From Proteromonas lacertae (taxonomy: Eukaryota; Sar; Bigyra; Opalinata; Proteromonadidae): a stretch of DNA of 64,000 nt. Of the stretch, positions 1 to 9,348 are shown one piece after another; the stretch's first letter is position 1, and each line of letters begins with the position of its first letter. The notes under the pieces are model-generated. The model was not told the DNA's origin. It was given only the letters and a program-made list of their open reading frames with translations, and did no database searches. The stretch is taken from the NCBI GenBank assembly GCA_002245135.1, contig NGBS01000026.1:1-64000 (forward strand). Reading direction: 5' to 3'. A program made the position numbers and the translations under genes.

Positions 1-2
1 AA

Positions 3-239
3 CAAACGTTTTATAAAGATTTAACAAAATTAAAAAAATATCCTAATGATGAATATAAGATTAAAATAAATAGAGTTAAAAATCAAAAGAGTTGATAGTG
101 TAAGATGTGGTTATCATGCAATTTTGTTTTTAGTTGATATCATAGTAAATAATAAATCGTTTGTGCAAGCAACAAATTTTAATTCATTAAAAGGAGAAAA
201 AAGAGCAAAAATGTTAGAAACAAAATTTAAAACTATATA
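3..239 (+). pseudogene. Adenain/Ulp1-like cysteine protease remnant of the Polinton-like element
   Basis: The C-terminal part of a protease-like gene enters from the left edge. A conserved patch around 105-135 reads like the active-site region of adenovirus-type proteases: a Cys-Gly-Tyr-His motif followed by a hydrophobic helix. In Polintons this enzyme matures capsid proteins. Only the end is present and it looks broken. The assignment rests on the CGYH patch and on the neighbouring capsid genes, so it is moderate. Confidence 0.5.
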
Positions 240-259
240 ATTTTTATTCTTTTCTTTTA

Positions 260-2284
260 TTATGTGTGTAAACAATTTGGTATACAATTTACTAATGATT
301 GTGTCTTTCTTCTACGCTTTTTACCTAAACCATGTATTCTACGCTTAGCTGTTTCTCTATCATCAATAGCTCTTTGATTAATACTATCTCGATTTGCATT
401 TCTCATATAATCATCAATTTTTAAATAATTATTTTCATCTTTATCATCTAATCTAGCATCTTTTAATACATAAATATTATCTTTCAAAGATACTGGTACT
501 ATCAATTCTACTGTATCTCCTATCTTAACAAAGAATGGATAGTTATAGAATTTGTGAATTCCATCACCTGGTATATCGCATGACATATAATCAAACATTG
601 GATCACTTATTACATACCATGCTCTATCACTTTCTTGAGATACTATTACTTTGATTTGTTTACATTTGATTTTTTTATCGTTAGGCCAATTTTTATCATA
701 ATCCATACCTATTAATACTTTTATGTTTTTATTTTCCTCTTCATCATCTGATAGAATATTGATACATGGATTATATATGTATATTTCCTGCTTAGCTTGT
801 CTTTCATTAAATGCCGTTCCTCTATGATTCTTTAACCAATATTCTAATAAACCAGTATATGAATATATATTTCTATTGTAATCATATCCATAGAACATCA
901 TATTGATACTACTGTAATTTTGAGGTATATCATTTACTTCAGTTGCATTAAATTTAGATCTAGGTAATAAAGGTAAATTGATGTTTTCTTCTCTAACCCA
1001 ATCAGTAAAGAACATATAACTCTTGCTTGAATTTTCATCTACAATTGTACAAGGTGGATTATGGTTATGTATAAATGCATCAATTGAATAGATTTTACCA
1101 TTATTTGTTAACAATTGTGTATAAAACTCTTGTATTATCCTAGTTACACCTATTTTTGCGCCATTTTCTCTATTAGCTAAAAATCTATGAGATTTATTAA
1201 AGTCTCTATTTGGATTTGGTATAGCATTAAGCAAATCATCTGATACTAAAAATGAAAATCTATCAGATGGTATAAGATGATGAGGATTAAATTGATTACC
1301 TAAACTAATTACATTAGATCTAGATACATTTGATACAGGAGGAGGTGGAGGTGGTTGTTGTTGATCAGTTCTTGCTGGCATAGGTCTTGGTGGCAAAGGA
1401 GGAGGTGGTATTTGATTACTCATATCACCAAGATCATAAGTGTCTGAATCTTCTTCAGTATCACTACTTGATGGATTATTATCATTATCTTCACTATCAC
1501 TATTTGCAGGTGATGCATTATAAAATGCATTGACATTTCTATCAATCAAATCTGCAGTAATTGATGGATGAGCAGGAGGATAATTAGCTGGTGCAACATA
1601 TCTCCAATTTCTATGATCTGCAACATTCATTCCAACATAAGCTGGAACTGATCTTCTATGTTTAATTTGACGGTTAAGTTGCGTATCTAAAGCTCTATTC
1701 ATTCTAAAAGTTATAGGATTAGCAAATATATTTGTATTGATTTGACCTTGTGGTACATGCGCTTCTGTTAATATTTTTTGTATAGTTGCTAAATAGTTAT
1801 ATCTATATCCTGTTCTATTATCACCATCTGGTAATCCCATAAAATTTCTTCTATCAGGATGATATGGTAAAGTATATTCATTATCATTTTGATAATTACC
1901 ACTTAACTTATCTTTTAATATTGGTATGTAATATAAAGCTAATATATACAAATCAGTTACACAGTTGTATATGATTAATGCAATTGAATAAGCTGTTTCT
2001 TCTTTTTGATTTGTTAAATACCAAAATTTAGTTCTCATTAAACGACCTATGTAGAACTTTATCTTATCTTTCAGAGAATCGCAAAAGCTAATTATATCAT
2101 AATTTGCATTGTTATTATTTTCATTATTATCATTGTTATTATTTCCATTGTTGTTATTATTGTTATTATCATTACTTCCATTGTCTGCATTTACTAATAC
2201 TCCTCTTACCATATTATCATGTCTATTTTGCATAACATTTTCCGCTCTTATTTCAGCTGCACTATTATAATGTTCATTATTCAT
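260..2284 (-). CDS. Element ORF of unknown function, proline- and asparagine-rich
   Basis: A long minus-strand frame of 674 codons inside the virus-like element. Near the N-terminus lies an Asn-rich run (about residues 35-60). The middle has an acidic Ser/Asp stretch followed by proline-rich segments (about residues 290-320). The C-terminus is basic, with Lys-Arg-Arg-Arg near the end. I recognise no domain. Its position beside the protease and its convergent orientation to it fit an accessory or structural element protein. The low-complexity runs could be disordered linkers. Nothing in the sequence supports an enzymatic role. Confidence 0.5.
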   Translation of the reverse strand: MNNEHYNSAAEIRAENVMQNRHDNMVRGVLVNADNGSNDNNNNNNNGNNNNDNNENNNNANYDIISFCDSLKDKIKFYIGRLMRTKFWYLTNQKEETAYSIALIIYNCVTDLYILALYYIPILKDKLSGNYQNDNEYTLPYHPDRRNFMGLPDGDNRTGYRYNYLATIQKILTEAHVPQGQINTNIFANPITFRMNRALDTQLNRQIKHRRSVPAYVGMNVADHRNWRYVAPANYPPAHPSITADLIDRNVNAFYNASPANSDSEDNDNNPSSSDTEEDSDTYDLGDMSNQIPPPPLPPRPMPARTDQQQPPPPPPVSNVSRSNVISLGNQFNPHHLIPSDRFSFLVSDDLLNAIPNPNRDFNKSHRFLANRENGAKIGVTRIIQEFYTQLLTNNGKIYSIDAFIHNHNPPCTIVDENSSKSYMFFTDWVREENINLPLLPRSKFNATEVNDIPQNYSSINMMFYGYDYNRNIYSYTGLLEYWLKNHRGTAFNERQAKQEIYIYNPCINILSDDEEENKNIKVLIGMDYDKNWPNDKKIKCKQIKVIVSQESDRAWYVISDPMFDYMSCDIPGDGIHKFYNYPFFVKIGDTVELIVPVSLKDNIYVLKDARLDDKDENNYLKIDDYMRNANRDSINQRAIDDRETAKRRIHGLGKKRRRKTQSLVNCIPNCLHT

Positions 2285-2373
2285 TATGTTAAAATCATTT
2301 TCTGGTTCTGGATGTCTTTCATCAATTTCATAATGAGTTTTTTTAATTCTTCTATTTTCTAGTTGTGTAACAC

Positions 2374-2907
2374 CTATTCTCTCTTTTGATGTAAAACAAC
2401 AAATGGATTTCTTTGTAATATAAAATCAGATGCCATACACAATTTATCAATACCATCTGCTATACGAGTTTTAAATATTCCACATTCTCTTGCATTAGCA
2501 GAATTTTCATTTCCTGCTAATTTTGGATTATAAGCTTCTAATGGTTTGCCATGTGCAAAAGGACCTGTTACAAATAAATTCTTACACCAATTAAACATTT
2601 TCATATGTTCATCATATAAATTATATATTCTATTAAATTCATGATTTGGCCATCCTATAGGAATTAGTCTATATTGCATAATCAATGCTTTGTTAAATCT
2701 TTTCACTTCTTGATTCACATAGTTATTCAAATCATCTTCGCTTATATCTTGAAATGGTATGACTTGATTCCTTCTATGTCTTCTTCTATGTCTTATTCTG
2801 TTCATATCAATAGGTACATTATCTTCATCTTCTTCATATTCATAATCATCATCTGTTGGTTCATCTTCTTCATCATTTGAATTGTTAACTTGTGGTTGTG
2901 GTTGCAT
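2374..2907 (-). CDS. Element ORF, acidic then basic N-terminus, unknown function
   Basis: A minus-strand frame of 177 codons that starts 83 nt from the divergent penton gene. The N-terminus is strongly acidic (Asp/Glu runs, about residues 12-30) and is followed by an Arg/His-rich patch (about residues 36-46). The rest looks like a folded segment with no family I recognise. It shares a short AT-rich intergenic region with the penton gene, so both are probably expressed from a common bidirectional promoter. Confidence 0.45.
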   Translation of the reverse strand: MQPQPQVNNSNDEEDEPTDDDYEYEEDEDNVPIDMNRIRHRRRHRRNQVIPFQDISEDDLNNYVNQEVKRFNKALIMQYRLIPIGWPNHEFNRIYNLYDEHMKMFNWCKNLFVTGPFAHGKPLEAYNPKLAGNENSANARECGIFKTRIADGIDKLCMASDFILQRNPFVVLHQKRE

Positions 2908-2990
2908 ATATATATATATAACGATATATAAATTAAAGAATAATTCAAATAAAATTATATTTTAATATTTCTCAACAATTATAAATCATA
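2908..2990. promoter_or_regulatory. Short divergent promoter inside the virus-like element
   Basis: This 83-nt gap separates a minus-strand ORF from the plus-strand penton gene. It contains an alternating TA run and a TATATAAA-like box. That it acts as a bidirectional promoter is inferred from gene orientation and base composition only. Confidence 0.35.
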
Positions 2991-3962
2991 ATGCAACCTA
3001 AAGATAGTAATAATGTTATAAATAATAGAAGATCATTGTTCTTAACTACATCAGACTATGATTCAAAATTTTCAAATAGATGGACAAGATGTATTAATAC
3101 TCCAACTATAACTGAAAAATATCAATATATGAGTTTAATTACTGCAGTTATTCCAAATAACTTCTATACAGTACAAGATGAAGTAAATGATCATATACTC
3201 TTTAATTTTACTTATTATAGCTGCATTAATCCAGATGAAACAAATCCAATAAAATGGGCATACCCTGAAAACCAAAATGGACCTTATAATAAAACTATTG
3301 ATATTAAAATACCTCAAAGAAAATATACAGGAAAAGAATTATTAGATTATTTTGCTAGAAATCTCTTAAGTTTTACTTTTTATGCATTTGATAATGGAGT
3401 GGAACCATTACCTGATGAAGATTTTGCAAATAGATTTCCATTTCATAAAGTAGATGATCAAACAGATGTACTTCAATTTGAAAAAACTTCAGAAAATAGA
3501 TTAAAGTTACAATTTAATTATATTACTCATTTCGGAAAATATTACTTTACAGATTTTAGTATGGAATTCCCTAACTTAGCATATAAGTTATTTGGTTTAG
3601 ATGAAATAAATAAAAGTATATCAATTTATCATGCAAATCATTTAAGTGATGCATATTTCAGTAAAGATTTTAATTATTATTCTAATTTGTTACCAAATCA
3701 GCCTTCTTTACTATGGGTGTCATTCATACAAATTAGATGTGACTGGGTTAATAGTGGTGAGAATTCAATGGTTTTAGCAAATATACCTGTAACTGATATA
3801 AATGCAGATTATACTACATTCACTAATCCACAAATTGAATGGACAACTAAAAAGATGCAATATCACGAATATCAACGAATGAATATATCAGTCTCTCAAC
3901 AAGATGGTTATGCAATTGATTTAAATAACTTACCTATTTATTTTGAGATTATTTTGTATTAA
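2991..3962 (+). CDS. Penton-like minor capsid protein of the Polinton-like element
   Basis: A 323-residue frame. It has the look of Polinton and adintovirus penton (single jelly-roll) proteins: an N-terminal segment describing a crossing beta strand (SLITAVIPNNFY), a middle part rich in aromatic beta strands, and a C-terminal section ending in strands of the type YAIDLNNLPIYFEIILY. It lies directly upstream of the major capsid and ATPase genes, as is usual for these elements. The call rests on size, order and strand pattern rather than on a catalytic motif. Confidence 0.6.
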   Translation: MQPKDSNNVINNRRSLFLTTSDYDSKFSNRWTRCINTPTITEKYQYMSLITAVIPNNFYTVQDEVNDHILFNFTYYSCINPDETNPIKWAYPENQNGPYNKTIDIKIPQRKYTGKELLDYFARNLLSFTFYAFDNGVEPLPDEDFANRFPFHKVDDQTDVLQFEKTSENRLKLQFNYITHFGKYYFTDFSMEFPNLAYKLFGLDEINKSISIYHANHLSDAYFSKDFNYYSNLLPNQPSLLWVSFIQIRCDWVNSGENSMVLANIPVTDINADYTTFTNPQIEWTTKKMQYHEYQRMNISVSQQDGYAIDLNNLPIYFEIILY

Positions 3963-4015
3963 TAAATTTCTTGCTATTTTTAAGCATTTTTTGATTTTTA
4001 AAAATAACATAAAAT

Positions 4016-5435
4016 ATGTCAATCACTGCTGTACCTAATTCACAAAAACATGAAAGCATTGTGCCAGCTTATATACCTGTCTACAATCATATTTTAGTTA
4101 CACCTAACCAAAGCAGAAATGAGACTGTTTTATCTTTAAATTCAAACAGTGATGCTATTACATTTGAAATATCTGGTGATAATTGTGTTAATCTATCTAA
4201 AAGTTACTTTGAATTTGAATTAGATTATACTACAGGTCAAAAAAGAGATCATGCAGATGCAGGTAAAGGACAATGGAAATTACCTATTACACCTGTAACT
4301 GATTCTACTACTGGTAAAATGTTAGATCATATAAATTTAAGGAATTCAATGAATTTTGGAACTATCAAAGTATACAATAAAACTGGAACACTTCTATGTG
4401 ATTTAGATAGTAGTTATAATGAATATAGAGATTTAGCTCATCAAATTGCTAATCCAGTATCCTTATGATATAAAAGATTATCATTATTATGAATATTTAT
4501 TTGATGGCTTACGCATTAGAAATAATAAAATAGCTGAAACAACTATATGTAATTCTAATTCTACTTTAAATGCAAATGGAGGTGTTTGGAATTATTGGGA
4601 AGAAATGGGAACAACAGAAGATATATTACATGGAAAACTATACTGTAGATTTCATTTTGCAGATTTCTATAATACCATATTAGCTTTGAAGAATGATATT
4701 TATTTTGGTGAAGTCATTTATATTCAATTCACATTTGCTCCTATAATGAATTGGATTCATCATAGCAATGGTTCTGTTTGGATTAATTCATGGCAACAGC
4801 ATGTAGGAATGAAAATTATTAATCCTAGACTTTACATTTGTTACAATAAAGATCCAACATGTAATGCTAATACCATTAATTATTCAACTCATCATCCTAT
4901 TGACTTTACTGACTTTAATATAGTTCAAATCACTAAAGATCCAATTCCAGGTAGTAATACTTTTAACTATAACTTCAGTATTAATAGTAGCATAGGAAGT
5001 TATGTTAAATATATATTATACAGAGCATATTATAATGATGCATATAATAGAGATACTATTCCTTTTGATCAAGATCAAGATAGAATAAGATGGCAAATTA
5101 ATGATTTCGTTTATACACCTGATTATTTATATCCTGCAAAATATCAGACATGGGAATATATGAGAAATATTATTCAAAATACAATATTTGATAAATGTAA
5201 TACATTATCATTTCCCAATTCATTTTTTGATGTTCTAAATTTCAGTACTGATCGATTAACTGAATTAAAATTAAGAGCTGGTAAAGACTTAGCAAGTGAT
5301 TTAAAAATTACTTTGGATTGCTCAAATCAACGATTTGATGCTAATCATAATCCATATACAATTCATCATAAGTTCTACATAATTACTGGTAAACAATTGA
5401 TTATTGGACCAAGAGGTGTTGAAAAGGTAGTATAA
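4016..5435 (+). pseudogene. Major capsid protein (double jelly-roll type) of the Polinton-like element, broken
   Basis: A plus-strand capsid-type gene between penton and packaging ATPase. The N-terminal region (VPAYIPVYNHILVTP) and the many short beta-strand-like stretches with Asn/Tyr/Phe-rich loops match the style of Polinton and adintovirus hexon-like proteins. Total size is compatible with a double jelly-roll capsid protein of about 450-480 residues. The gene is not one open frame and looks broken. Position in the cluster is the strongest support. Confidence 0.6.
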
Positions 5436-5505
5436 GTAATAATACTTTATTATTGACTTCTATTTTTATTTTTTGATTTCTCACTACATAATATATACAC
5501 ACACT

Positions 5506-6267
5506 ATGTTTAAATTTGAAAAAATAAATAATATACAAATTGAACCTGTTGATGGTGGTGAGTCTTTTGATCCTAAGAAAATTCTGGGATATGATTACTT
5601 TAATGAGCCTTTCTGCAATATATTTATTGTAGCTCGTAAGAACAGTGGGAAAACTACTTTGATATACAATATATTAAGACATATTATAGATCCAAAATAT
5701 AAGAAAAAACAACATGTACATTTTTTCGTAGGTACAATTAAACAAGATAGGATATATGATTCAATTAAAGAGTTATTAGATTATAATGAAATTAGTTATG
5801 ATGAAAACGATTCATTATTTGAACCTTATTCAGGAGATAATTTAGTAGAGAAGTTAATGAAATCAATTGATGATACAAACAAAGATAATTTTGAGTATGC
5901 AGAACATATTATAATATTTGATGATCTTAGTTTAGAGTTGAAAACAGCTAATATCATACCAGTATTAATGAAAGAAAATAGACATTTAAAATCAAAAATT
6001 ATAATTAGTAGTCAATATATTACTGATATAGTACCTTCAGCAAGATCACAAGTAGATTATTGTTTAACATTTTATGGATTGAGTAACAGAAATTTGTTTG
6101 ACTTATACAACTCATTGAATATATGGATACCTGAATATGAAACATTTAAAGAGTTATATTTAGCTGTTACTAAGCCACAATATAACTTCTTATATATTGA
6201 TAATGTTAAAAAAGTGTTTAGAGCTAACTTTAATATTTTGATTGAAGATCATTCTGAAGTTTCTTGA
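5506..6267 (+). CDS. DNA-packaging ATPase (FtsK/HerA, A32-like) of the Polinton-like element
   Basis: A 253-residue P-loop ATPase. The Walker A motif is clear (ARKNSGKTTL, about residue 45), and a Walker B-like hydrophobic stretch ending in Asp-Asp (IIIFDDL) lies about residue 145. A later segment (KIIISSQYITDI) matches the sensor region of A32-like packaging ATPases. In related viruses this enzyme pumps DNA into the capsid. The ATG at 5506 is preferred because no upstream ATG is in frame. The stop overlaps the next start by one base (ATGA type), showing tight packing with the downstream ORF. Confidence 0.85.
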   Translation: MFKFEKINNIQIEPVDGGESFDPKKILGYDYFNEPFCNIFIVARKNSGKTTLIYNILRHIIDPKYKKKQHVHFFVGTIKQDRIYDSIKELLDYNEISYDENDSLFEPYSGDNLVEKLMKSIDDTNKDNFEYAEHIIIFDDLSLELKTANIIPVLMKENRHLKSKIIISSQYITDIVPSARSQVDYCLTFYGLSNRNLFDLYNSLNIWIPEYETFKELYLAVTKPQYNFLYIDNVKKVFRANFNILIEDHSEVS

Positions 6268-7097
6268 TGTTTTTATTAATTTTGTTATTTTATTGTTTAT
6301 TAATTCAAAAAATGTTTATTGGGGAACGAAATACTTCAGATATAAATATTGATACAGATAAGCTTGCTAAAGATATAGCTGACAAAATAAATATACAACC
6401 TACTGATCCTGATACTATTGTTAAACCTATTAATAATCATACTGATACTCAAATAAATAATATTATTACACCTGTTAATGATATCAAAACTACTACAAAT
6501 ACTATATATGGTAAATGTCAAGAAATATATAATGTTGTAAATAATAGCTCTGGAGGTAGTACTACAATAGTTAATAATTCTGTATCACCTAAATTATTGC
6601 ATACTGAATATACATATTGGTCAGTTAATTTCTATATATTTCAAGATGGTTCCATCAATCAATATGAATCTACTGTAAAAGTACCTATAAAAATTCAAAT
6701 GTTTGAACATTTTATGAGAATCAAGATATACAATGGCCTTGTTTTAAAAAATCATGATGATGGTTATGGATTTATATTATATCTAGATGACAATCATGTT
6801 ATTAAAGCTGAACCAGGTAAAGAAGATTTATTGCAACAATATTATAACAAATTATTAGAAACATACTTTGTAGATGGTAGTAATGGAATATACTTCCCTA
6901 TACAAGGTGTAATAAATGAAACTTCACAACCTGCAATTAATGATTATGGATGTTTTTGGCCTATATTAAGAAATAATAATAATAAATGTAATCTTTATAT
7001 AGAACGAAAAGGTCTTGATGCATATTCATATCAAGCATTCCCACCTCAAGTTATTATAACAGAGTGGATGGATACAGGTGTTACAGAACCATTTTAA
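6267..7097 (+). CDS. Element membrane-anchored protein of unknown function
   Basis: A 276-residue frame overlapping the ATPase stop by one base. It begins with a strong hydrophobic segment (residues 2-15) that looks like a membrane anchor or signal. A Thr/Ile/Asn-rich, probably helical or beta-fibrous section follows to about residue 105, then a globular beta-rich part to the end. Membrane-anchored ORFs next to the packaging ATPase are common in Polintons and may be minor virion proteins. I do not recognise the family. Confidence 0.55.
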   Translation: MFLLILLFYCLLIQKMFIGERNTSDINIDTDKLAKDIADKINIQPTDPDTIVKPINNHTDTQINNIITPVNDIKTTTNTIYGKCQEIYNVVNNSSGGSTTIVNNSVSPKLLHTEYTYWSVNFYIFQDGSINQYESTVKVPIKIQMFEHFMRIKIYNGLVLKNHDDGYGFILYLDDNHVIKAEPGKEDLLQQYYNKLLETYFVDGSNGIYFPIQGVINETSQPAINDYGCFWPILRNNNNKCNLYIERKGLDAYSYQAFPPQVIITEWMDTGVTEPF

Positions 7098-7232
7098 TCT
7101 TTATTATGATTATTTTATTATGTTTATTATAAAATTTATTATATTTTTATTATATTATATGATTTTTATTAAATTACGCATATTTTTAAACCCTGTCCCA
7201 AATCATTTTAAGATAAAGATTCGTTTTAAAAT

Positions 7233-7712
7233 TTAGAGTATGTTTATCGTAGTTTGATCATTGTTTCCTTTAACTTCTTCTTGTGCTTCTTCTTCCTCAT
7301 CATCATCACTATCATCAAATATATAATTCTTCTTTACATAATGTTTCAACATAGGATTCTTCTTCAAATGAACACTTCCCATTCCTTCAGGTAGTGTTAA
7401 CCATTCAATATACTTATCAAACACTGCAAAATAATGTCTATTTAATCCTCTTGGTTTTACTGATGGTTTAATATCGAAAAGCATCATGTAATATCTCTTA
7501 TCGCTATACTTTGTCCACATCTTTTGATGACAAATAGCACAGAATTCATTATAAGACTTTATCTCTTCCTTAGGTAATGGACTATCTAAAACTGCACTTA
7601 TATTATGGTTAAAATATAAGTAAAACTTACATGTTCCACATATACACTTATCTAAATAATCTTCATTATTTCTAAATGAACAAAAGAAAGCAAAGTTTAC
7701 TGAAGCACACAT
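7233..7712 (-). CDS. Element ORF with zinc-ribbon-like cysteines
   Basis: A 159-residue minus-strand frame that converges on the capsid cluster. Cysteine pairs occur at about residues 24-27 (CGTC) and 57-60 (CAIC), spaced as in a small zinc-binding fold. The C-terminus is acidic, with runs of Asp and Glu. Unspliced and next to capsid genes, it most likely belongs to the element. A regulatory role would be a guess. Confidence 0.5.
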   Translation of the reverse strand: MCASVNFAFFCSFRNNEDYLDKCICGTCKFYLYFNHNISAVLDSPLPKEEIKSYNEFCAICHQKMWTKYSDKRYYMMLFDIKPSVKPRGLNRHYFAVFDKYIEWLTLPEGMGSVHLKKNPMLKHYVKKNYIFDDSDDDEEEEAQEEVKGNNDQTTINIL

Positions 7713-7960
7713 ATTTTATATTTTTTTGATAAAAACGGTTTTTCTAAAATATCAGGAAAATCAAAACTGTTTCTTTTTTCTGTTTATAACAACAGTTTCT
7801 CGTCAGAATTTCGATTTATTAAAAAATATAGAATACTGCAGATAATTCTTTAAATATATATTTTTGATACTATTTAAATTCTTTTGAATGTTTTTAACTA
7901 CACTATATAAATCCATTATTAATTTGATAAATGAAAAAAATAACTAAAAAAAAGTAAGAA

Positions 7961-8110
7961 CGTATTCTGTAGCTTGGCCACCACACTATTTAATCACTAA
8001 GTCCTAGCTAGGCTACACAGGACACGCTACTTACTTACATAGAAATACATTTCTTATTATATAAAGTAGCTACCCTGCCGGGGTAGAACAGGTAGCTACC
8101 TTTCTATTTA
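7961..8110. other. GC-richer, palindrome-rich segment of unknown nature
   Basis: This stretch is visibly richer in G and C than its surroundings and full of short self-complementary words. It has a perfect 10-bp palindrome CCTAGCTAGG near 8,003, two copies of GTAGCTACC flanking a core that itself pairs (CTACCC...GGGTAG) at about 8,067-8,100, and other GTAGC/GCTAC words. It fits neither a tRNA nor 5S rRNA. It could be the terminal or subterminal DNA of the virus-like element or a structured RNA; nothing decides between these. Confidence 0.4.
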
Positions 8111-8237
8111 TACACTTTATTTCTACTATCCTACACTACAAACTATTAAAAACATAAAAATAAATTTTAACCCATAAATTTATTCACACACTAAAATATA
8201 TACACAATTTTAAATTCACCGCTTGCTCCAGTATAAC

Positions 8238-8312
8238 CCGTACCAAAAACTAATTCACACTCAAATCGCTTATTCTTACCTGTAGAAGGCACCTAAGAAT
8301 AGTCTGGTACGG
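8238..8312. repeat. Nested inverted repeat (two stems)
   Basis: An outer 8-bp stem pairs CCGTACCA (8238-8245) with TGGTACGG (8305-8312). Inside it TATTCTTA (8271-8278) pairs with TAAGAATA (8294-8301) around a 15-nt loop. TATTCTTAC recurs directly at 8331. On the minus strand, 8292-8191 is an open stretch of 33 codons ending in TAG, without a start codon. The function is unknown. Confidence 0.45.
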
Positions 8313-8400
8313 TTTACCCACATACAGTGATATTCTTACGGTTATACATATATGTAAACTTGATAAAGTATAGCAATATATATGTGTTTTAATAATATAG

Positions 8401-9348
8401 ATAATAGAGAAAGCAAGATCTTTAATTACTGCTGCTAGTAGTAAATCCATACAAGAACATGAAAGTAAATATATGAAATATGTATATAGTTGTTAATTTA
8501 TAGATTGATTTAAGCAAGTAAAAATAATAGGTACTAGATGTGGAGAACTAAAGCAAATATTCTCAAATTTGGATAAAGAAGATATTAATGGTTTGAATGA
8601 TAGAGAAAAGACTGATCTAAGTATGAAATTTATTTCAGATGAGTATGAAGAGATGAAATACTTTGGATCTTTATGTATAAGTAAATACCCCAATTCAATA
8701 AAAGATGATGACTATGATTTAGTGAAAAGTATTAACTGTTTAGTGTTAATTTATAGATACAATTGATAAAAGTTTATGTTGGTGGTGTAATGCAGATCGA
8801 TTTGCTTCTGCCATTTGTAAAAGAATCAAAAAACAGAAAAGTACAGTTGATTGGCTATTAAAATGGTCTGAATGTGATAAATTATGGGTTCAAAGAGTAT
8901 CTTGTGTTGGATTTGTTCCAATAGCTAAACATGGAGAATATAATGATGTAATAATAAAAATATGTTCAAAGTATAAATATTAGATATATATAATAGTGTA
9001 GTAAAGAATAATGAAAGATTTGCTCAACTAGGTGTTGGATGGGTGTTGAGAGAATTAAGTTTAGCTGATCTTAGCTTAACAAAGAACTTTATTAAAGAGA
9101 ATTATAAATATTTTATAAGGGAAGGACTGAGATATGCTACTGAGAAAATGAAAGAATCTGATAAACGATCAATAATGAACTATCAACCTAAAGGAGAAGA
9201 AGAGAATGAAGAAGAAGAAGAAGAAGAAGTAAAAGATGATGATAATGATGAAGAGAATTATGATGAAAAACCAAAAAGAGGGAGAAAAAGAAAAAACACT
9301 ACTACACAAACAAAAAAAACAAGTAAAAGTAAAAAATCTAAAAAATAA
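8401..9348 (+). CDS. AlkD-like DNA alkylation repair protein, 5' end not found
   Basis: Four exons give an open frame of 289 codons: 8401-8481, 8515-8737, 8757-8970 and 8997-9348, with introns of 33, 19 and 26 nt. The protein matches the HEAT-like AlkD/DNA alkylation repair family: a GTRCGEL segment early, then WWCNADRFAS, VQRVSCVGFVPI and RFAQLGVGWVLREL, and a final ALRYA-type helix (GLRYATEKM). These enzymes are glycosylases that excise alkylated bases such as 3-methyladenine and 7-methylguanine. The C-terminus carries an acidic run and then a Lys/Arg tail with PKRGRKRK, which looks like a nuclear signal. No start codon is evident upstream of 8,401; a further small exon or loss of the 5' end next to the virus-like element are both possible. 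Confidence 0.7.

Larger units (their letters stand above)
1..7960. mobile_element. Polinton/Maverick-type virus-like element, fossil, cut by left window edge
   Basis: A block of virus-type genes with no spliced host genes between them. It holds a remnant of an adenain/Ulp1-like cysteine protease, a penton-like minor capsid protein, a double jelly-roll type major capsid protein, an FtsK/HerA (A32-like) packaging ATPase, a membrane-anchored ORF and three further ORFs of unknown function. Capsid, penton, ATPase and protease together are the morphogenesis set of Polintons, adintoviruses and polinton-like viruses. The DNA polymerase and integrase expected of Polintons are not in the window and would lie beyond the left edge. 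The right end is not defined: no terminal repeat could be matched, and I place it near the change of base composition at about 7,960. The element looks broken in about three places, but most frames remain open, so the insertion seems fairly young. Confidence 0.8.

Noticed and set aside
7961-8110. tRNA, 5S rRNA or snRNA in the GC-rich island
   Set aside because: No cloverleaf, no T-loop GGTTCGA-type box, no 5S or U6 landmarks. Only generic hairpins are present.
8272-8283. ATTCTTACCTG resembling the 5' end of U1 snRNA
   Set aside because: Differs from the conserved AUACUUACCUG, and no Sm site or U1 fold follows. The introns here have GTAT donors, which do not call for this variant.
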